From Peribacillus muralis (lineage in GTDB: Bacteria; Bacillota; Bacilli; Bacillales; DSM-1321): a DNA stretch of 64,000 nucleotides. Positions within the stretch are counted from its first letter, which is position 1; each line of letters starts with the position of its first letter. Positions 60,710 to 64,000 of the stretch are shown here, piece by piece. The translations under genes were made by a program, and so were the position numbers. The stretch is from positions 1 through 64,000 of the forward strand of contig NZ_LMBV01000009.1 in assembly GCF_001439925.1 (NCBI RefSeq). Reading direction: 5' to 3'. A model generated the notes under the pieces. The model was not told the DNA's origin. It made no database searches and worked only from the letters and a program-made list of their open reading frames with translations.

Positions 60710-60796
60710 CCTGAGCCGCGTTTATGCTATGTTAAATGGGAAGCGAAGCCGTTTATTATTGGTGATGGAAAATTAAATAATGGAGTGGGAAAATGA
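60710..60796 (+). pseudogene. Toxin C-terminal remnant 1
   Basis: An open frame without start, ending VKWEAKPFIIGDGKLNNGVG-K and a TGA that overlaps the ATG of the next gene. This is the usual ATGA junction between a toxin and its immunity gene, so the rest of a toxin has probably been lost. Confidence 0.5.
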
Positions 60797-61179
60797 TAAG
60801 AAAAGGTGAGTATACGATCTATAAAGGGAGAGAGTATAGATTCATAGAAACTGAAAGTAAAGGCTTTATAGTACTAATAAGTAATAATAAGGAAAACTTG
60901 AATTTTGGATTTATCCATTATAAAGATAATATTTATACTAAAGTTATTTCCTTAAATGAAGTAGAAAAGCTATTTTTAATTCATTCTTTTGCAAAATATA
61001 AAGGAGAGTTGTTTGGAGCTTCTAATGGGCAGAATGGAAAGATTCTTCTATCAACTCCTTATTTAAAACTCGCCGAAAAGTATGGCTTTGAGCGTACAGA
61101 TAAATATCTTTATTCTAAAAATGTTAATTTAGATGAAGTTGAAATAATAGAAGAACGAAAACTGTTTTCGATAGATTAA
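60793..61179 (+). CDS. Putative orphan immunity protein C
   Basis: 128 aa, charged, no signal peptide. Clearly paralogous to the gene at 63063 (MIRKG(E/K)Y start, AKYKGELF, FERTDKY, VEI(I/V)EERK end), and more distantly related to immunity proteins A and B. GGAGTGGG sets ATG 60793. Preceded by a toxin tail remnant. Confidence 0.72.
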   Translation: MIRKGEYTIYKGREYRFIETESKGFIVLISNNKENLNFGFIHYKDNIYTKVISLNEVEKLFLIHSFAKYKGELFGASNGQNGKILLSTPYLKLAEKYGFERTDKYLYSKNVNLDEVEIIEERKLFSID

Positions 61180-61202
61180 ATATATATCGTAACAATCAGT
61201 AG

Positions 61203-61331
61203 GACTTTCGTAGAGATACAGGAGACAAGTTTATCAAAATGAAAAATTTAAATTAACTTAAGAAAAATGTTACAGATCAAATAAGTTATGAATTTTTGGA
61301 AGGAAACGGAAGGGGGTTAAGTGATGAGTAA
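61203..61331 (+). pseudogene. Toxin C-terminal remnant 2
   Basis: Frame reading DFRRDTGDKFIKMKNLN, a TAA at 61254, then LKKNVTDQISYEFLEGNGRG up to TAA 61329-61331. The end overlaps the ATG of the next gene. Composition and place fit the tail of a decayed toxin with one nonsense change. Confidence 0.5.
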
Positions 61332-61743
61332 TCTGAAAAAGGGAGAGTTAGAAATAGATGGTGTTTTTATTTTTCCTAACTGTAAATTAGATGATATAAA
61401 AACAAAAGAATCTTCAAGTATGTTTAAATCTATAACCCTTGATAGTCATAATAATTCTTTAAGGTTTTTAAAGGCACCTAAATTAGGTAGCAAATATTTT
61501 AATGTCCGATTATCATTTGAAAATAATTTAATATCGGGAATTAATTTGAAAGTAAATGATCCATCCATTAACCAATAGGACTATGAAGAAAAACTATCTC
61601 AGCATGGTGAATGGCTTACAGAGCAAATTGGGTATCCAGATGGTATATTGTCTGAAAATGTATTTGAATGGGGTAAGATTACACAATGGTATGATCCAAG
61701 GTCATGTGATGCAGGAATCAGCATACTATATTTTCAAAGATAA
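61324..61743 (+). pseudogene. Immunity-like gene broken by an in-frame TAG
   Basis: Frame of 140 codons beginning MSNLKKGELEIDGVFIFP. Codon 85 is TAG (61576-61578), after which the same frame continues DYEEKLSQHGEWLTEQIGYP to TAA 61741. Restoring this codon gives a 139-aa acidic protein. The open frame in +2 (61556-61774) is not the natural continuation. Product family not recognised; position suggests an immunity gene. Confidence 0.72.
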
Positions 61744-61816
61744 AAAGAAAAAGGTGTATATCCGTATCGTGTAAGAAGATAACTCGGATTATATATTTCT
61801 TGAGGTGAAGCTAAAG

Positions 61817-62290
61817 GTGAAATATGCCATATATAATCTTAAGGATTACCGCTTAAATATCCGTAACGACAGGTTAAGACTAAGAACCTATGAACCTGAA
61901 CAAGGATTTCGTGAACTTTTTGATGAAACAGGGAATAAGACAAATCTATTTATCAAGGATGTGACTAAAGAAGAAGTTGATTTAGTTTTTGAACTAAAGT
62001 TTTTGGTAGCTTACAAAGGTAAAGAGTTTGAGCCATATTCATTAGGCAGGCATATCTTGGATGAAAATGAGATTTCGTTATTTAGTATGGATAGTAATGA
62101 TGTAGACTGCTATGAATTCGAAAAGCAAGAGCAATTTGTTTTTAAAAAGGACGTGCCTCTTAACGACATAGAATCGATTATTGAGGTAAAAAAACCACTA
62201 TTAATATTTGAAGATTTACCTGAATGCAGGAAGGTTATACCAAGGGGAGAAATTAGAGAGTATATAAAGAAGCTGGATATTTTTATATAG
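61817..62290 (+). CDS. Putative immunity protein B (paralogue of A)
   Basis: 157 aa from GTG 61817, which gives MKYAIYNLKDY to match protein A and lies eight bases after GAGGTGA; the GTG at 61805 is in frame but overlaps that site. It is about 60% identical to protein A over the first 70 residues and near 88% over the rest, and the DNA follows the same pattern. No intact toxin lies upstream. Confidence 0.75.
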   Translation: MKYAIYNLKDYRLNIRNDRLRLRTYEPEQGFRELFDETGNKTNLFIKDVTKEEVDLVFELKFLVAYKGKEFEPYSLGRHILDENEISLFSMDSNDVDCYEFEKQEQFVFKKDVPLNDIESIIEVKKPLLIFEDLPECRKVIPRGEIREYIKKLDIFI

Positions 62291-62308
62291 TAATTCCTAA
62301 AGGAATAA

Positions 62309-62398
62309 CTATATAGGACTTTGCGGGCTTATCAAGCTGAAGTGTATTCAGGTGGGGAATCAAATGTGTCAGAGCCTTGGGGAATTACTGATTTATAA
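62309..62398 (+). pseudogene. Toxin C-terminal remnant 3
   Basis: Startless frame ending LRAYQAEVYSGGESNVSEPW-GITDL and TAA 62396. It looks like the end of a secreted toxin domain, with no recognised family. A small gene follows 47 bases later. Confidence 0.45.
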
Positions 62399-62445
62399 GT
62401 GATGGATGAAGTTCCTATAAAATGACTGTAATATGGGGGATAAAG

Positions 62446-62775
62446 TTGGAGCAAACATTATTAGTTATTAAAGATGCTTATGTTCGTTTGGTGAAAATAT
62501 TGACAAAGGAAAAGAATGATTTAGAATTTATAATAAGTCAAGCTAAAGCCTCTATTGAGTTGATTGATGCATGCTTATTGGATTGTGAATCATCAGAACA
62601 ATATCGTAAAACTATGATGGAATTGAGTAGCATCTATCGTGATATAAATAAGCCTAGAGTGTGTTTATCTGATTATTTTATTTGGCATGATAACTATGAC
62701 AAGAGAATTGTGGCTAATAACGAATTAGATGAAATAAAAGATATCTTATTAAAAGAATTTAAAAGAGACATTTGA
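62446..62775 (+). CDS. Small helical protein, possible immunity
   Basis: 109 aa from TTG 62446, five bases after GGGGGA; ATG 62422 is in frame but has no ribosome binding site. Mostly helical, two Cys near the centre (ACLLDCESSE). Family not recognised. It follows a toxin remnant and precedes a terminator, like the other genes in the array. Confidence 0.55.
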   Translation: MEQTLLVIKDAYVRLVKILTKEKNDLEFIISQAKASIELIDACLLDCESSEQYRKTMMELSSIYRDINKPRVCLSDYFIWHDNYDKRIVANNELDEIKDILLKEFKRDI

Positions 62776-62799
62776 TTTTATCAAAAGTATTTCTTGCAT

Positions 62800-62838
62800 A
62801 AAAGGACCTTAACATAAGTTGTTAAGGTCCTTTTAAAA
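62800..62838 (+). terminator. Terminator after the 109-aa gene
   Basis: Perfect 14-bp stem AAAAGGACCTTAAC / GTTAAGGTCCTTTT, near-copy of the terminator at 57761. Confidence 0.9.
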
Positions 62839-62867
62839 TAATGAGTGTCGCCAACGGCTCGGCGTAG

Positions 62868-63044
62868 CGTCTAAATGACTTTACAGAATATAGAATCGGC
62901 ATAGTTGTATTGGATTTTGAGTTTAATGGTAGAAGATTACCTAAAAATGTAAATGGACTGTATAAGGTTTAAAATGGGCAAGAGGTGTTGGTTGGAAGAT
63001 ATCAAGTGGATTATAAAAGATTTATAGATATAACAAAAATGTAG
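62868..63044 (+). pseudogene. Toxin C-terminal remnant 4
   Basis: Frame RLNDFTEYRIGIVVLDFEFN to LPKNVNGLYKV, TAA at 62970, then NGQEVLVGRYQVDYKRFIDI-TKM and TAG 63042. No start. The immunity gene D follows after 18 bases. A single stop splits an otherwise sensible domain tail. Confidence 0.5.
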
Positions 63045-63062
63045 ATTTAGGTGGAGGAAACT

Positions 63063-63446
63063 ATGATAAGAAAAGGAAAGTATGCAATGTATAATGGTAG
63101 CGAGTATAGTTTTATGCTACTGAAAGATAAATCAATAAGATTAATAAGTAATAAACAACCTGATCTATCTCAAGGTTTCAAACATTTTAATAATATTTAT
63201 ATAAAAAATGTCTCTGTAGAAGATGTAGAAAATTTATTTAAGATAAATTCAATGGCAAAATATAAGGGAGAGCTGTTTCCAGTATCAGAAGAAAGAAAAA
63301 CGGGTAAAGTGCTTTTGGATACAACTAACACTGAACTTGCAAAAAAAATGGATTTTGAGCGAACAGATAAATATATGTACTCCAAATCTGTGGAATGGGA
63401 TGAAGTGGAGATAGTCGAGGAGAGAAAACATTATTCAATAGAATAA
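63063..63446 (+). CDS. Putative orphan immunity protein D
   Basis: 127 aa from ATG 63063 (GTGGAGG at 63051-63057). Paralogue of protein C with the same MIRKG start, SMAKYKGELF and DFERTDKYMYSK blocks. Charged, soluble. No intact toxin is next to it, only a remnant. Confidence 0.72.
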   Translation: MIRKGKYAMYNGSEYSFMLLKDKSIRLISNKQPDLSQGFKHFNNIYIKNVSVEDVENLFKINSMAKYKGELFPVSEERKTGKVLLDTTNTELAKKMDFERTDKYMYSKSVEWDEVEIVEERKHYSIE

Positions 63447-63624
63447 TTCCTTATTTAATACGCCTATAAGTGTAAGGCCTTATTTTTCCATTACAAAAAC
63501 CAAAAGCAAACAAGCGATTATTTCTTCAAAAAACGGGTATAAAGTATTGAGCGTTCTTTCATTTAATATCTAGCACTAAGTTTTCTTTATGTTGAATAAG
63601 GAAAATTTGGTGGGAGGTGATTAA

Positions 63625-63804
63625 ATGAGGAAAGTCTATGGTATAAAAAGTTTAATAATTTACCTTGAGTCGGTAAATTATCAAATTACCGAAGAGGAAG
63701 TCAATGATCTAATATTAAATAAAAAGATACCTCATCTCAGACCCATCAATAATTTGCTGATTTTTAATTTGGATCATATTGATGGCTGGCTTAGGGATCA
63801 ATAG
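63625..63804 (+). CDS. Small excisionase-like DNA-binding protein
   Basis: 59 aa, too short for usual gene finders. GGGAGGTGA at 63612-63620 precedes ATG 63625. YLESVNYQITEEEVNDLILN, then KKIPHLRP, then LIFNLDHIDGWL fits a MerR/Xis-type winged helix (helix-turn-helix, basic wing, final WL). No integrase lies in the window. It may be a regulator or a mobile-element leftover at the edge of the toxin island. Confidence 0.6.
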   Translation: MRKVYGIKSLIIYLESVNYQITEEEVNDLILNKKIPHLRPINNLLIFNLDHIDGWLRDQ

Positions 63805-63902
63805 TTCAAAGCTTAGTTAATTGAATCTTTGCTTTAAGTGGGGCTTTAATTAATAGGTTCTACCTATCATTGATGCAAACACGTGAATATGAAAATGGAA
63901 AA

Positions 63903-63945
63903 GCCGTCCAAGGTGTTTCATGAAAACCTTGGGCGGCTCATTTTC
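63903..63945 (+). terminator. Terminator near the right edge
   Basis: Stem GCCGTCCAAGGT / ACCTTGGGCGGC with one mismatch, loop GTTTCATGAAA, then CATTTTC. The 55 bases after it hold no feature I can name. Confidence 0.7.
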
Positions 63946-64000
63946 TTTAAAGAAGAGAACCCTGCATATTTTAAGGTAATGAATGAGCCACTGGCTCCTA

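Noticed and set aside
61556-61774. 72-aa frame overlapping the broken immunity gene
   Set aside because: It is in the +2 frame of the immunity-like gene, whose own frame continues sensibly after the TAG; no ribosome binding site.

Overview
The window looks like a low-to-moderate GC Bacillaceae chromosome, most likely Bacillus/Peribacillus-like. Gene order from yebG-purEKBCSQLFMNHD through yerA-yerB-yerC-pcrB-pcrA-ligA-yerH, gatCAB, dgkB and rlmCD matches the Bacillus subtilis purine/yer region. Sporulation genes (spoVAD, DUF1657) and Bacillus-type S8, LXG and sensor-kinase proteins agree. The genus is inference; no 16S sequence is present.

Layout. 1-130: the 3' end of a 5S rRNA gene and its terminator. 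131-830: a non-coding stretch with a 41-bp tandem repeat, then yebG. 830-13970: the complete 12-gene de novo purine operon behind two PurBoxes, a SigA promoter and a guanine riboswitch with an attenuator. 13979-24115: a small YgaP-like membrane gene, then yerA, yerB, yerC, pcrB, pcrA, ligA and yerH. 24116-34335: gatCAB, an ECF sigma/anti-sigma/membrane-protein operon, dgkB, a GNAT gene, a small zinc-ribbon gene and rlmCD. 34336-43880: a more variable segment with a YitT protein, an incomplete spoVA2mob-like cluster (DUF421-DUF1657, DUF1657, spoVAD, DUF1657), an ammonium transporter locus bracketed by two near-identical palindromes, xpaC-telA, a nitroreductase and a SEC-C protein. 43880-54360: an intracellular subtilisin behind a structured leader, ycnI-ycnJ copper genes, a PAS histidine kinase, an IS150-type IS3 element sitting in the loop of a terminator, a TVP38 protein, queT behind a preQ1-I riboswitch, a YbaK-like deacylase, a CBS protein with a possible HEPN motif, and a DUF3892 protein.

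54390-63810 is the accessory highlight: an LXG polymorphic-toxin locus. Two small WXG-like partner genes (ywqH and ywqI type) precede a 630-aa LXG/pre-toxin/toxin gene and its immunity gene. Next comes an orphan toxin cassette that repeats 361 bp of the pre-toxin module at about 97% identity and switches to a different C-terminal domain (RNase A-like), followed by a CdiI-like immunity gene. An ADP-ribosylglycohydrolase gene follows, then an array of immunity-like genes. Four of these are preceded or overlapped by short coding remnants that look like the last codons of lost toxins. Four genes in the locus belong to one divergent immunity superfamily. A 60-aa-class excisionase-like protein lies near the right edge.

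The left 34 kb is core metabolism and DNA repair with tight translational coupling. Purine genes are regulated twice (PurR and guanine), and pcrA may be under LexA control. The right 10 kb is a recombining secreted-toxin locus whose direct repeat could swap the toxin tip while the immunity array records earlier toxins.
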